From NCBI GenBank assembly GCA_964634605.1, contig CAZWLJ010000018.1, forward strand, positions 1 through 55,329: a DNA stretch of 55,329 nucleotides, written 5' to 3'. How positions within the stretch are numbered: the first letter of the stretch is position 1; each line of letters starts with the position of its first letter. The DNA is from UPXZ01 sp964634605. GTDB taxonomy: Bacteria; Bacteroidota; Bacteroidia; Bacteroidales; Paludibacteraceae. The notes under the pieces were generated by a model. The model ran no database searches, was not told where the DNA came from, and worked only from the letters and a program-made list of their open reading frames with translations. Of the stretch, positions 17,591 through 27,037 are shown piece after piece. Made by a program: the position numbers and the translations under genes.

Positions 17591-18406
17591 TTACAGTTTT
17601 TCAGATTCAATGCTGACTCTGAATACTTTATCAGCTGAATGCACATTACTTTCAATAAATCCTGAAATATTTTCGTCTTTTGTATATAGTGCGCACAGCG
17701 TGTTTGAAACGTGATACAGATGCTTATGTTCTTCCGCCGGTAAACCGTCAAGAATCGCTGAAATAACAGAATGTCTGGGTGTTACAGGATCGAAGCCGTA
17801 ATCGTGCCATACAATACATGATTTATCGTTTTTCAGCAGTTTGAACACGTTGGCAGTGTCAGATTTTACGGCATTATAGCTGTGATCTCCATCCACAAAA
17901 ATCAAATCAAATTTTTGATTTAATTCCGAAAAATCAAATTTCAATGAATCGGCATATACGGTTTTAATATTCCTCCTGTTTTTTATCAGGCAGCCATGCT
18001 CATTGGCATACTTTTCGGGAAGCCCCATGGCAATAATCTGTTCAGGCGACAGGTTGATTGAAGTACACTTGCTGCCTTCCAGATCGGCGATATTTGCTAT
18101 GCTTTCACCCCGCCACGAACCAATTTCCAGGTAATCCGGATTCTTGTATTTTGCTCCGATTGATTTCAGAAGCGCTAAGTCAGTAATCCATGAACCTCCT
18201 TCCAGAAAGGTGTAATGATTTACCTCCTCCCTGCCGTGAATGAAATAATTAATATCAACCGTAGGAAAATGGGTTTTACCATATTTTTTTTTCAGGTGAT
18301 CTTCATATTCGCTTTCATCTTTCAGAACAAGAAAGATTGATTTGGGCCTGGCGATCAACTTCTTCAGAATGCGGATGAACGAATCTGCTTTTTCTCTGTT
18401 TGTCAT
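17591..18406 (-). CDS. SAM-dependent methyltransferase (Methyltransf_24 / cephalosporin-hydroxylase-like)
   Basis: A 271-residue class I methyltransferase. PDYLEIGSWRGESIANIADLEGSK is motif I and the SAM-binding loop; FDLIFVDGDHSYNAVKSDTANVFKLLK is the 'VDGDHSY' segment typical of the Methyltransf_24 and CmcI-like group. It contains no membrane segment. In surface-glycan clusters such proteins methylate sugars or chain ends. It lies in a minus-strand run behind a GT4 gene and a FemAB-like gene, with 15 bases between it and the GT4 gene, so co-transcription is likely. Confidence 0.75.
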   Translation of the reverse strand: MTNREKADSFIRILKKLIARPKSIFLVLKDESEYEDHLKKKYGKTHFPTVDINYFIHGREEVNHYTFLEGGSWITDLALLKSIGAKYKNPDYLEIGSWRGESIANIADLEGSKCTSINLSPEQIIAMGLPEKYANEHGCLIKNRRNIKTVYADSLKFDFSELNQKFDLIFVDGDHSYNAVKSDTANVFKLLKNDKSCIVWHDYGFDPVTPRHSVISAILDGLPAEEHKHLYHVSNTLCALYTKDENISGFIESNVHSADKVFRVSIESEKL

Positions 18407-18421
18407 GTGGAAAATTTAGTT

Positions 18422-19600
18422 TCAGTGATTGTGTGCTGTTTTTCTTACACTTATAATCTCGTTGTAGATGGTTACTATCTCTTTTCCGATATGTTCATAG
18501 CTGAAAATACCGGATGCATTTTTTCTGATTTCATCACTGTTGTATTTATTCAAATTGTCAAGCATGTAATTGATAGATTCCATCAGTTGATTTTCGTCTT
18601 TCACATCTACGAGCAATCCGTTCGAGGAATTGATGTAATCGGGTGCAATACCTACTCTGGTACTGATCACAGGCTTACCTGACACTAATGCCTCCTGAAC
18701 CACCACACCTGCTGATTCGTAGTTGGAAAACTGAACAATGAAATCTGAGTTTTGCATCATTTCAGCCACTTCTTCAGAAGTTTTGAGTCCGGCAAACTTT
18801 ACATTTTCATCAGTTAGTCCCAATGAGTTGCAATAATCAACCGTTATTTGAAAATCATTTCCGGTGCCAACCAAAATTAATTCAAAATCATCTCTTTCAG
18901 CCGATATTTTTTTAATCACACGCAACAATCCGAAAAGATTTTTATGACTTTCAGTAAAACAGGTAACGTTAAGTATCGTTTTCTTAGTGCGGAATTTTCC
19001 GGGGAATGATTTATAAAAACAGTTGTCAACCACGTTAGGCACTGTTTCAGTTCGGGTGAGAAGCAAATTGTTGAATTCCAGTCCTTCTTTCAGCTCGGCG
19101 GATACAGGCATTATGCACGATGCGTTTTTAATGATTAATTTAGTAGCCGTTTTTCTGATAAATCCACTATAGTATTCATTTCTGGATTTAAGGTATCTGG
19201 TCCAGTGCTCTGTAATTACGTATGGCGTATGATGTTTTATTTTATAGATATAACTTATTAACGGAGTTCTTGTAAGTACATTGGTGTGAATGATATCCGG
19301 ATGCCAGTCTTGATTTTTCAACAGTCTGAATCCTTTCCTGTAGGCGCTGAGAAACCCGGTTGCTTTACTTATTTTGCTGATATACGGGAGTTTAACATAT
19401 GGATAATAAATCCGGTATTCTTCAATTTTGTTGAATTTAGTCACTTCAATCCCGTAATCTTTAATATTTTCATCGGCATGGATATAAAGCACTTTCACAT
19501 CCGCGTACAAACTCACAGCTTCAGCATGTTTCTGAACGAAAAGTCCTGCCATGCTGTCATATCTGTTCGGGTACCAGGCCGATAAAAAAAGTACATTCAT
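18422..19600 (-). CDS. Glycosyltransferase, family 4 type
   Basis: A 392-residue GT-B glycosyltransferase starting MNVLFLSAWYPNRYDSMAGLFVQKHAEAV, the amino end of the GT4 group. PDIIHTNVLTRTP and PYVITEHWTRYL form the acceptor side. The carboxy domain has NVTCFTESHKNLFGLLRVIK, then FSNYESAGVVVQEALVSGKPVISTRVGIAPDYI, with the E-x7-E motif (E-SAGVVVQ-E). It overlaps the upstream FemAB-like gene by 4 bases (ATGA), so the two are translationally coupled. Sugar specificity is not visible. Confidence 0.88.
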   Translation of the reverse strand: MNVLFLSAWYPNRYDSMAGLFVQKHAEAVSLYADVKVLYIHADENIKDYGIEVTKFNKIEEYRIYYPYVKLPYISKISKATGFLSAYRKGFRLLKNQDWHPDIIHTNVLTRTPLISYIYKIKHHTPYVITEHWTRYLKSRNEYYSGFIRKTATKLIIKNASCIMPVSAELKEGLEFNNLLLTRTETVPNVVDNCFYKSFPGKFRTKKTILNVTCFTESHKNLFGLLRVIKKISAERDDFELILVGTGNDFQITVDYCNSLGLTDENVKFAGLKTSEEVAEMMQNSDFIVQFSNYESAGVVVQEALVSGKPVISTRVGIAPDYINSSNGLLVDVKDENQLMESINYMLDNLNKYNSDEIRKNASGIFSYEHIGKEIVTIYNEIISVRKTAHNH

Positions 19601-20493
19601 AATCTTCCTTTTAATAATTCAGGTCTGAAACGTTTGATTAAATAATAGGAGCGAAGACCTGCTCCGAAACCTTTATAAAACCGGTAAACACCTTCAATTT
19701 TTGAACCTTCGAAATCCAGCATGTTTTCCGTGTCAGCATATTTTTTTATGATTTCGTTTACTAAAAAAAACATTGCTGAGTATTCTTTTCCCTTCCTAGT
19801 GGAAAATGGCAGCAGGTAGATAATCCGGTTGCCGGAGTGAAGCAGGCAAAGCGCAGATATTACTGCTAATTCAGGAGTTCTGACACAACAAATTGAAATA
19901 GAATGATTTTCTTTTCCTTTATGAATCAGTTCTTTAATTGTTTCCTTGTTCGTAGCCGTAAAATTTCTTTCATTTTGAGAATATAAACGGATAAATTCAT
20001 CAACAGCAAAATTCCAGTCAATGCTCAGTTGATATTGTTCCGATTTAGTAATGTTTCTTTTTGTGTTTACTGAGAATTTTGACCTTAAGTATTCGTACGA
20101 AACATTCAAATCAATCAAAAGATTTGGTAGTTTTTCAGCTTTTTCTGTAAAGTTGCTTTCATTCAGATTCATTTCATAACTCAGGCAGGGGATCGAGCGT
20201 ATAAAACTGTCAACAATTTCGCTGTCAACCGGTTCTTTGGAGAATACTCCCAGTTGTTGCGTTAAAACAGGCTGTACAATATATTTTAAACCAAACTTTC
20301 TTTTTACGGGCAGTGGCATAATGTATTTATAATCGTCGGCCACCAATGCTTCCCAGCCGGGAGAAACCACATCCAGATACCATGAAAAAGCATAAACCAG
20401 GCTGTTTCCGGCGCAGGCTATACATTGATCCCATAGAGCGAAGTTTATTTTGTTATGAGGCAGATGTCTGATTTGCATGATAAATCTCTTCAT
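19597..20493 (-). CDS. FemAB/GNAT-like acyltransferase
   Basis: A 298-residue protein of the FemAB-like GNAT superfamily. The carboxy half has the recognisable pattern: ISICCVRTPELAVISALCLLHSGNRIIYLLPFS, then DFEGSKIEGVYRFYKGFGAGLRSYYLIKRFRP, matching the 'D..Gs...gi..FKr.FGa' ending of Fem-type and lipid/sugar N-acyltransferases. Fem proteins add amino acids to peptidoglycan precursors; cluster-linked homologues acylate sugars or amino sugars. A second possible start is Met6. It is first in a three-gene minus-strand run and overlaps the GT4 gene by 4 bases, so modification of the surface glycan is a reasonable inference. Confidence 0.65.
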   Translation of the reverse strand: MKRFIMQIRHLPHNKINFALWDQCIACAGNSLVYAFSWYLDVVSPGWEALVADDYKYIMPLPVKRKFGLKYIVQPVLTQQLGVFSKEPVDSEIVDSFIRSIPCLSYEMNLNESNFTEKAEKLPNLLIDLNVSYEYLRSKFSVNTKRNITKSEQYQLSIDWNFAVDEFIRLYSQNERNFTATNKETIKELIHKGKENHSISICCVRTPELAVISALCLLHSGNRIIYLLPFSTRKGKEYSAMFFLVNEIIKKYADTENMLDFEGSKIEGVYRFYKGFGAGLRSYYLIKRFRPELLKGRL

Positions 20494-20759
20494 AGCAAAG
20501 TTACCACTTTTCTTAAAATATCAGAAGAAAAACCATTAATAATTTAAAAAACGGACAAAATATCAATCGTTTGTTTTCGTTAATCAGTATCTTTGTATTG
20601 CATTGTAAGTAACAAATTCACATTGCAGTTTTTTTAATTTTTGCAGTATCAGGTTGAAATCAATAGCATGATACTGCTTCTTTTTATATTTAATCAAATG
20701 GTGTAACGGATTATCGGGGAAAATGTATTCCTTTGGCACTCCAAAAAAATAAAAATAAA
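20494..20759. promoter_or_regulatory. Divergent intergenic region with a -7 box
   Basis: This spacer separates the minus-strand glycan run from the TldD pair. TATCTTTG at 20588-20595 matches the -7 consensus for the + strand and lies about 165 bases before the TldD start. A TTTG at 20570-20573 is only 14 bases away, closer than usual. The intervening leader shows no strong hairpin. Confidence 0.4.
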
Positions 20760-22433
20760 ATGTTTTTCCGAATGAGAAAGTCTGTCTTATGTGTTCTGAG
20801 TATGCTTATTGCAGTAATTATGCCTTCTTACTCGCAGGATAAGCTGAGTGAAATACTCAGAAGTGAGTTGATGCGCAACTACGATGTGATGAAAAAGCTT
20901 GAGGTGCCGGTCTATTACATCAGTCTCCGCATTGAGGATTCCGAATCGTATAATATCACCAGCAGTAGCGGTGCTGCATCTCAAAACAAGTACCAGAAAG
21001 GCCGGGTGATGTCGGTTTCGATGCGTGTGGGAAGCCCGGTGTTTGATAATTTGCACTATTCGGGTAATATGCAGAATATCAAACGTGTATCACTTCCTGA
21101 TACCGATATCGAAGAGGAAATCAGACTTATGCTGTGGCGAACGCTTCAGCAGGCATATTCCGAAGCTAAAGACAAACTTCAGTCCAACTACACGGAACAG
21201 ACCACCAGACCTTCCGAAGAAGACAAATCACCCGATTTCTCGACCGAAAAAGCTTCGGTTTATTATGAAAAACCGGTTCCCTTTGCCGAACTGGATTTTA
21301 ACGAGAAAGAATTTATTAAAAAAGCCAATCAGTTATCTGAAATTCTAAGCAGCAACAGAGATGTTCTGATTAATTTGGTGAATGTTGCTTCAAATCTTAC
21401 CCGCGAGTATTTTTTTGATACTGACGGAGCTTCTATCGTTCAGAACGATCCTTCGGTTAGGATATACCTCGGAGGATACGTCATGGCTGAAGATGGCATG
21501 ATGCTGCAGGATTACAAGAGTTTCTTCGGAAAAAAAACCGGCGATTTGCCTGACATGGAAAATATAATATCTGAAGCCCGGCAATTGAGCAGCAGACTGT
21601 CAACGCTCAAAAAATCACCAAAAATTGACAGTTATACAGGTCCTGTGATTCTGACAGGTGAAGTAAGCGGAGTTTTTTTTCATGAATTTTTCGGACACAG
21701 GGTTGAAGGAGCCCGTATGAAATCAGGTATGGACGCTCAGACCTTAAAGAAAAAAATCGGTGAGACTGTTTTACCCGAAAGAATTTCTGTGACATTCAAT
21801 CCCACAATCCATAAATACGGGAACGCAATTTTGAGCGGAGGATATAAATATGACGATGAAGGAATCCGTGGCCAGAAAGTGGAAGTTATCAGAAACGGTG
21901 TTCTGAAAAGATTTTTAATGAGTCGAATCCCGATCGAAGGATTCCCAAATTCAAACGGTCATGGGCGTGGCATATTGAATGCAGGAACTGAATCCCGTCA
22001 GTCGAATATGATTATCGAGAGCTCAAAACCGGTTTCAACACAAGCATTGAACGAACTCTTCATGGAAGAGCTGAGAAAAAAGGGGCTTAAATTCGGATAC
22101 AGGATTGAAAAAGTGAGTGGCGGTTTGACTATGACCAGTTCATCTTCGGCCAATGCATTTTATTTGAATCCGCTTATTGTTTACCGTGTTTATGCCGATG
22201 GCAGACCTGATGAGATGGTTCGCGGTATCAACATCGTTGGTACTCCCCTCAATGCATTCTCGCAGATACTGGCCGAAACAAGTGATTATGAAATCTTCAA
22301 TGGTATTTGCGGAGCACTTTCAGGAAGTGTTCCTGTATCAGCTGTAGCGCCTTCGATGCTGATTAAGGAACTCGAATTTCAGAAAACAGGCGATAACCAG
22401 AAGATGGATCCCTTTATACTCGACAGACCATAA
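20760..22433 (+). CDS. Exported TldD-family zinc metalloprotease
   Basis: A 557-residue TldD/PmbA-family protein. I start at ATG 20760 (MFFRMRKSVLCVL), 27 bases into a longer TTG-opened frame; ATG 20772 is also possible. Unlike E. coli TldD it has a signal peptide (to about PSYSQ), so it should act in the periplasm. The zinc site is intact: HEFFGH at 308-313 and Cys517 in FNGICGALSGSVPVS, equivalent to the third ligand of TldD. GGLTMTSSSSANAF and FYLNPLIVYRVYADG are also family segments. TldD normally works with an inactive partner (TldE) to degrade unfolded peptides; the next gene, 25 bases downstream, encodes a likely partner. Confidence 0.85.
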   Translation: MFFRMRKSVLCVLSMLIAVIMPSYSQDKLSEILRSELMRNYDVMKKLEVPVYYISLRIEDSESYNITSSSGAASQNKYQKGRVMSVSMRVGSPVFDNLHYSGNMQNIKRVSLPDTDIEEEIRLMLWRTLQQAYSEAKDKLQSNYTEQTTRPSEEDKSPDFSTEKASVYYEKPVPFAELDFNEKEFIKKANQLSEILSSNRDVLINLVNVASNLTREYFFDTDGASIVQNDPSVRIYLGGYVMAEDGMMLQDYKSFFGKKTGDLPDMENIISEARQLSSRLSTLKKSPKIDSYTGPVILTGEVSGVFFHEFFGHRVEGARMKSGMDAQTLKKKIGETVLPERISVTFNPTIHKYGNAILSGGYKYDDEGIRGQKVEVIRNGVLKRFLMSRIPIEGFPNSNGHGRGILNAGTESRQSNMIIESSKPVSTQALNELFMEELRKKGLKFGYRIEKVSGGLTMTSSSSANAFYLNPLIVYRVYADGRPDEMVRGINIVGTPLNAFSQILAETSDYEIFNGICGALSGSVPVSAVAPSMLIKELEFQKTGDNQKMDPFILDRP

Positions 22434-22458
22434 TTCCAGGTAATACAACGACAGAAAA

Positions 22459-24063
22459 ATGAAACATACAGCCATAAAATATCTTCTTGCAACAAGTTTG
22501 TTGTTCACGATTTTGAATCTGGTAACGGCACAAAACGATGACGTGCTCCTGAAAGCAATGAAAACCGAGACCGACCGGTCGAAAGCAGAACTGAAACGTG
22601 ACAGCCTCGCGCGTCCGTTTTTTATCAGCATTCTTACCGGCGAAAAAGACCTGGAATTTACCTTTAATACATCTTTCGGTAAGTTGAAAAGTGAAATGAC
22701 CGATACCCGCAAATCGGTCGTAGCCGGATGCCAGGTACTTGTAGGCGATTATCATCGTACACAGAATTTCAGCAGTAACATCAACCGGTTCAGCCTTCCG
22801 GTAGAAAACAACGAAATAGCTATCCGGACTGCTATCTGGATGAATATGGATGAACTGTATAAAAATGCCGCCAAAAACTATGTTGATAAAATGGCCTGGC
22901 TGAAGCAGGAAAACTCAAAAGCCGACGAACTGGCTCTCGATGATTTTGAAAAACGAAATCCAACCGTACTGATTCAGGAAATATCGAAACCTGAGTATGA
23001 TTTCAGCAAAGCTAAGCAACTATCGCTGAAAATAGGAAAATTACTCACCGAAAAAGTGAAGAAGGAAAAACTTCTTGCAGACGAACTGAGCACCTCCTTT
23101 ACTTTCACACGCGAAATTACCCGTTATTACGACACCGAAGGTTCCATGTACAGATATCCTAAACAGGATGGGCGGATCAACCTGGTGCTCTCAGGGGTAA
23201 CTGACGACGGAGAAGATATCGGTGCTTACAGAAGCTTCAGGTTCAATAAAGCAGACGATTTGCCGGATTACGAACTGCTCGAACAGGCAGTGACCGACAT
23301 GGTAAACGAATACAAAATCAAATTCGCTTCCGAAGAACTGGATGATCCATACATGGGACCATTGCTTATTGTCGACGGGCAAGTTGAATCTGTCGTTCGA
23401 CAAATAGTGAATAATCTGTACACCTCACCCAAAACCCGTTTTTCGAACGGAAACCACTATCAGAACCTGCCCGGTACACGAATTATATCGAAACAACTGT
23501 CGTTGAAGGCAGATTACGGACCTGATTCACAGCAATTACCCGGTGTGAAAAGAGATTTGGCCCCTGTTGACATTCAGGCTGTTATACCACCTGATTCACT
23601 TCTCCTGATTAGTGACGGCATTCTGAAAAATATGCTTACATCCCGTCAACCGGTAAAGAAATTTCTTCACTCGAATGGCAATGCTAAAAATGGTAATATT
23701 TTCGAAGGTGTAATCACTTTTACCGGAAGTCAAACCTACAGCTATGCCGAAATAAAGAAAATGCTACTCGATGAAGCCCGTCTGCAGGGGCTTGAATATG
23801 CCTATATAATGAATTCTGATGGAAAACTGCACAGGAAAGTGAATGTGGAAACAGGTGAAGAAATTCCTTTTACGGCTAATTTTAATTTCAGTCAAACCAT
23901 GAAAACCATGCGTCGTGTGCTTGGAGTGGAAGATAAAATGACTTCGTCTTCAGACGGTACAATCCGATATCCGAAATCAATCTTACTGGAAGATGCTGAA
24001 CTTACTGTTTATAAATCAAACAGAAGGCTTAAAAAGAACTTTGTATCAAGACCTGAATTATAG
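22459..24063 (+). CDS. Exported TldD/TldE-like protein lacking zinc ligands
   Basis: A 534-residue protein with a signal peptide (MKHTAIKYLLATSLLFTILNLVTAQ), distantly related to the gene before it. Shared landmarks are the amino-terminal layout, TREITRYYDTEGS (compare TREYFFDTDGAS), and PYMGPLLIVDGQVESVVRQIVNNLY, which stands where the active partner has YTGPVILTGEVSGVFFHEFFGH. The two His ligands and Glu are absent. At the carboxy end VLGVEDKMTSSSDGTIRYP replaces the Cys-containing segment, so the third ligand is also lost. This is what is expected of the TldE-like, non-catalytic half of a heterodimer. The function is inferred from pairing, not shown. Confidence 0.75.
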   Translation: MKHTAIKYLLATSLLFTILNLVTAQNDDVLLKAMKTETDRSKAELKRDSLARPFFISILTGEKDLEFTFNTSFGKLKSEMTDTRKSVVAGCQVLVGDYHRTQNFSSNINRFSLPVENNEIAIRTAIWMNMDELYKNAAKNYVDKMAWLKQENSKADELALDDFEKRNPTVLIQEISKPEYDFSKAKQLSLKIGKLLTEKVKKEKLLADELSTSFTFTREITRYYDTEGSMYRYPKQDGRINLVLSGVTDDGEDIGAYRSFRFNKADDLPDYELLEQAVTDMVNEYKIKFASEELDDPYMGPLLIVDGQVESVVRQIVNNLYTSPKTRFSNGNHYQNLPGTRIISKQLSLKADYGPDSQQLPGVKRDLAPVDIQAVIPPDSLLLISDGILKNMLTSRQPVKKFLHSNGNAKNGNIFEGVITFTGSQTYSYAEIKKMLLDEARLQGLEYAYIMNSDGKLHRKVNVETGEEIPFTANFNFSQTMKTMRRVLGVEDKMTSSSDGTIRYPKSILLEDAELTVYKSNRRLKKNFVSRPEL

Positions 24064-24156
24064 AACGTGGAAATAAAAAAACACCTGTTTTTGATACTGA
24101 AGTTTTAATAATGATAAAATTCTTAAAGAAAACTTTTTTTATTTACAAATAATTCC

Positions 24157-24164
24157 TATTTTTG
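24157..24164 (+). promoter_or_regulatory. Probable -7 box for the bactofilin gene
   Basis: TATTTTTG fits TAnnTTTG and lies 34 bases before the bactofilin start codon; no clear -33 element is seen. Confidence 0.4.
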
Positions 24165-24197
24165 AACTTTAATATCAATTAATCAGATAAAAATATT

Positions 24198-24605
24198 ATG
24201 GCAAGATTTCAGGATGAATCAAGCAATACATCTTCTTCAGTAGGAGGAGGTATTATCAATATAATTGCAGCAGGAACCAAAATAGTTGGAAAAGTATCTG
24301 TAGAATCTGACTTCAGACTCGATGGTGAAGTAGAAGGAGATATCATCGGAAAGTCAAAAGTGGTAATTGGTGAAAAAGGCTATCTGAAAGGTTCATTATC
24401 CTGTACCAATGCTGAAATTGTCGGAAAAGTGACCGGAAACATTATTACAAGCAATTCGCTTACATTGCGGTCAACTGCCGAACTGAACGGAGATGTGAAA
24501 ATTAAATCACTGATTGTCGAGCCAAATGCAATTTTCAACGGTACGTGTTCGATGCGCGAAAATCCTCAGCCACAGCACAATACGCAAAATCAACCTGTTA
24601 AATAA
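24198..24605 (+). CDS. Bactofilin (polymer-forming cytoskeletal protein)
   Basis: A 135-residue bactofilin. The central domain (about residues 24-120) is a right-handed beta-helix with regularly spaced hydrophobic residues: GTKIVGKVSVESDFRLDGEVEGDI, VVIGEKGYLKGSLSC, AEIVGKVTGNI, LTLRSTAELNGDVKI. Flexible tails rich in Ser/Gly and in Gln/Pro/His flank it, as usual. Bactofilins polymerise without nucleotide on the inner face of the membrane and organise cell shape or wall enzymes. It is a single-gene unit with its own -7 box and a strong terminator, so a link with the TldD pair is not established. Confidence 0.93.
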   Translation: MARFQDESSNTSSSVGGGIINIIAAGTKIVGKVSVESDFRLDGEVEGDIIGKSKVVIGEKGYLKGSLSCTNAEIVGKVTGNIITSNSLTLRSTAELNGDVKIKSLIVEPNAIFNGTCSMRENPQPQHNTQNQPVK

Positions 24606-24643
24606 TCCGATACAGAATTCTGAATAAAATTAATGACATAAAA

Positions 24644-24670
24644 AGTTGAGATGTATTCTCAACTTTTTTT
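24644..24670 (+). terminator. Rho-independent terminator
   Basis: AGTTGAG / CTCAACT stem (7 bp) with a 7-base loop, followed by a run of seven T. It ends the bactofilin transcript. Confidence 0.85.
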
Positions 24671-24687
24671 ATTGAATACTATAAAAT

Positions 24688-25689
24688 ATGAATACGACAT
24701 CAATCAACTACCATGCACTCGTGGTAACCGAAAACGCATCCGTTTATGAGCAGAAAGTGTGTGATTTAAATACCGGTTCATTGCCCGAAGGCGAGGTGCT
24801 CATTCGGGTTCATTATTCATCGCTGAATTACAAAGATGCCCTTTCATCCATCGGAAACAAAGGAGTAACCCGTAAATATCCTCATACACCGGGTATTGAT
24901 GCCAGCGGCGAAGTTGTGGAATCGGACAGCAGTCTGTTTGAAGCCGGAAATAAGGTGATAGTAAGCGGATATGATCTGGGTATGAATACAGCAGGTGGAT
25001 TCGGGCAGTACATTCGGGTACCGGCTGCATGGGTGGTAAAACTGCCCGAAGGTTTATCGCTCAGGGAATCTATGATAATTGGTACAGCCGGATTCACAGC
25101 CGGAATTTCCATTACAAGGCTTTCAGAACTTGTAAAACCCTCCGACGGAAAGATAATTGTTACCGGAGCTACCGGTGGAGTAGGTTCTGTGGCTCTGAGT
25201 ATACTTAACCGGTTAGGATACCAAACTGTGGCTGTTTCCGGAAAAGAGAATGAATACCCATACCTGGAAAGTCTTGGCGCCGGTGAAATCATCCCGAGAA
25301 ACGAATTCATCAACCTGGACAAAAAACCAATTCTTTCAGCTAAGTATTCAGGAGGAATTGATACAGTGGGAGGGCCTATCCTCGAAAATATCCTGAAAAC
25401 ACTGCTTCCTCTCGGGGCTGTAACTACTTGTGGCAGTGTGTCTTCTACCGAATTAAATATGAGTGTTTTCCCGTTTATCCTTCGCGGAATTTCACTCATT
25501 GGCATTTCGGCACAAAATTACCCCATGCCTCTGCGCACAATACTCTGGAACAAACTGGCCAACGAATGGAAACCTGCCAACCTGATGAGTATCTACAATG
25601 AAATCACGCTGCAGCAACTTCCTGACGCTATTAATAAAATTCTAGACGGAAAAATGAAAGGGCGTACCCTTATTAATCTTACAAAATGA
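24688..25689 (+). CDS. YhdH/YhfP family NADPH:quinone / acrylyl-CoA reductase
   Basis: A 333-residue zinc-free medium-chain dehydrogenase of the YhdH (AcuI) group. VLIRVHYSSLNYKDALSSIGNKGVTRKYPHTPGIDASGEVV is close to the family's amino-terminal signature. The nucleotide-binding loop is VTGATGGVGSVALSIL (about 155-170), and GAGEIIPRNEF follows. Characterised members reduce acryloyl-CoA to propionyl-CoA with NADPH, detoxifying a reactive intermediate; others are annotated only as quinone reductases. It appears monocistronic, between a terminator and the dapL leader. Confidence 0.87.
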   Translation: MNTTSINYHALVVTENASVYEQKVCDLNTGSLPEGEVLIRVHYSSLNYKDALSSIGNKGVTRKYPHTPGIDASGEVVESDSSLFEAGNKVIVSGYDLGMNTAGGFGQYIRVPAAWVVKLPEGLSLRESMIIGTAGFTAGISITRLSELVKPSDGKIIVTGATGGVGSVALSILNRLGYQTVAVSGKENEYPYLESLGAGEIIPRNEFINLDKKPILSAKYSGGIDTVGGPILENILKTLLPLGAVTTCGSVSSTELNMSVFPFILRGISLIGISAQNYPMPLRTILWNKLANEWKPANLMSIYNEITLQQLPDAINKILDGKMKGRTLINLTK

Positions 25690-25791
25690 AACAAAAATAA
25701 CCTGTAAAATTGATTTTTTAACTTTATTGAACGGAAAAAAAATCGCAATTTTGCATTTTCTATCGTATCAGAAAATATTTGTGAATATTAA

Positions 25792-27027
25792 ATGGCTTTA
25801 GCGAACGAAAATTATCTCAAAACTCCTGAGATATACGGCTTTGACGAAATTGAAAAAAGAATTAACGCCTTCAGGGTTTTGAATCCAAAATCTGAATTAA
25901 TCAACATCGGATTAGGCGACGTTACGCAGCCACTGCCTTCACAGGTGGTTAAAGCTATGCATCTGGCAGCTGATGAATTAAGTAAGCCAGCATCTTTCAA
26001 AGGATACGGACCTCCGGGAGGATATGATTTTCTCATTTCCAAGATTCAAAAAAACTACAAAGCAAATGGAATCATTGTAGATAAAGAATCCATTTTTGTG
26101 AATGATGGAGCCAAGTCAACCATTGGAAATATCGGGCATGTACTGGGCCGCGACAATATTATTGCTATTACCGATCCGGTATATCCGGTTTACGAAAACG
26201 CAACAATCATGAGCGGGCGTGCCGGAATCCTTAACGAACAAACGCAATGGAGTAATATCGTGTATCTCAATTGCAACGCTGCCAATAGTTTTATTCCCGA
26301 ACTACCGAAAGAAAGAGTCGATATTATCTATCTCTGTAATCCCAACAACCCTACCGGAACTGCCATGAACAGGAACGAAGTTAAAAAATGGGTGGACTAT
26401 GCTATTGAAAATCAAAGTATTATTGTTTACGATGGAGTTTATAGTTCGTTTATTACCGACTCGGACATTCCGCGAAGTATTTACGAGATAAAAGGTGCAA
26501 AAAAAGTCGCCATCGAAGTGCGAACGTACTCGAAGATGGCAGGATTTACAGGCCTTCGCTGCGGTTACGCTATCTTTCCGCATGAACTGAATGTTTTTAC
26601 GCAGGAAGGTGAAAGTATTCCGCTTATCAAACTCTGGAAAAGACGTAACTCATATTACACCAACGGTGTTTCGTATGTGGTTCAACGGGCAGCAGAAGCA
26701 TTATATTCCGATCAGGGCGACAAGGAAGTTAAAGAGTTAATCAATTACTACATGGATAATGCCGCTATGTTACGTCACCGGCTTATTGAACTCGGTCATG
26801 AAGTATTTGGAGGAGTGAATGCGCCTTACATATGGGTGAAAACTCCCGGCAACATGCCATCATGGGATTATTTCAACGAATTGCTATATACAAAAAAATT
26901 AATCACTACACCCGGAATTCTTTTTGGCAAGAATGGCGAAGGATACGTTCGTTTCAGTGGCTTTGCCAGCAGGGATATTATACAACTTGCATTAAACAGA
27001 CTAACAAATCATAAAAATTATATTTAA
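25792..27027 (+). CDS. dapL: LL-diaminopimelate aminotransferase
   Basis: A 411-residue class I/II aminotransferase that converts tetrahydrodipicolinate directly to LL-diaminopimelate, for lysine and peptidoglycan. Signatures are YLKTPEIYGFDEIEKR, NIGLGDVTQPLP, KGYGPPGGYDFL, FVNDGAKSTIGNI and YLCNPNNPTGTAMN. The PLP lysine is Lys248 in TYSKMAGFTGLRCGY. Length and motifs fit the Bacteroidota DapL form. It ends 10 bases before glmS, and both enzymes feed cell-wall precursors, so co-transcription makes sense. Confidence 0.95.
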   Translation: MALANENYLKTPEIYGFDEIEKRINAFRVLNPKSELINIGLGDVTQPLPSQVVKAMHLAADELSKPASFKGYGPPGGYDFLISKIQKNYKANGIIVDKESIFVNDGAKSTIGNIGHVLGRDNIIAITDPVYPVYENATIMSGRAGILNEQTQWSNIVYLNCNAANSFIPELPKERVDIIYLCNPNNPTGTAMNRNEVKKWVDYAIENQSIIVYDGVYSSFITDSDIPRSIYEIKGAKKVAIEVRTYSKMAGFTGLRCGYAIFPHELNVFTQEGESIPLIKLWKRRNSYYTNGVSYVVQRAAEALYSDQGDKEVKELINYYMDNAAMLRHRLIELGHEVFGGVNAPYIWVKTPGNMPSWDYFNELLYTKKLITTPGILFGKNGEGYVRFSGFASRDIIQLALNRLTNHKNYI

Positions 27028-27037
27028 CATCATCTAT

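Noticed and set aside
24882..25505. 207-codon antisense frame across the AcuI-like gene
   Set aside because: Proline/serine-rich shadow of a clear medium-chain reductase gene.
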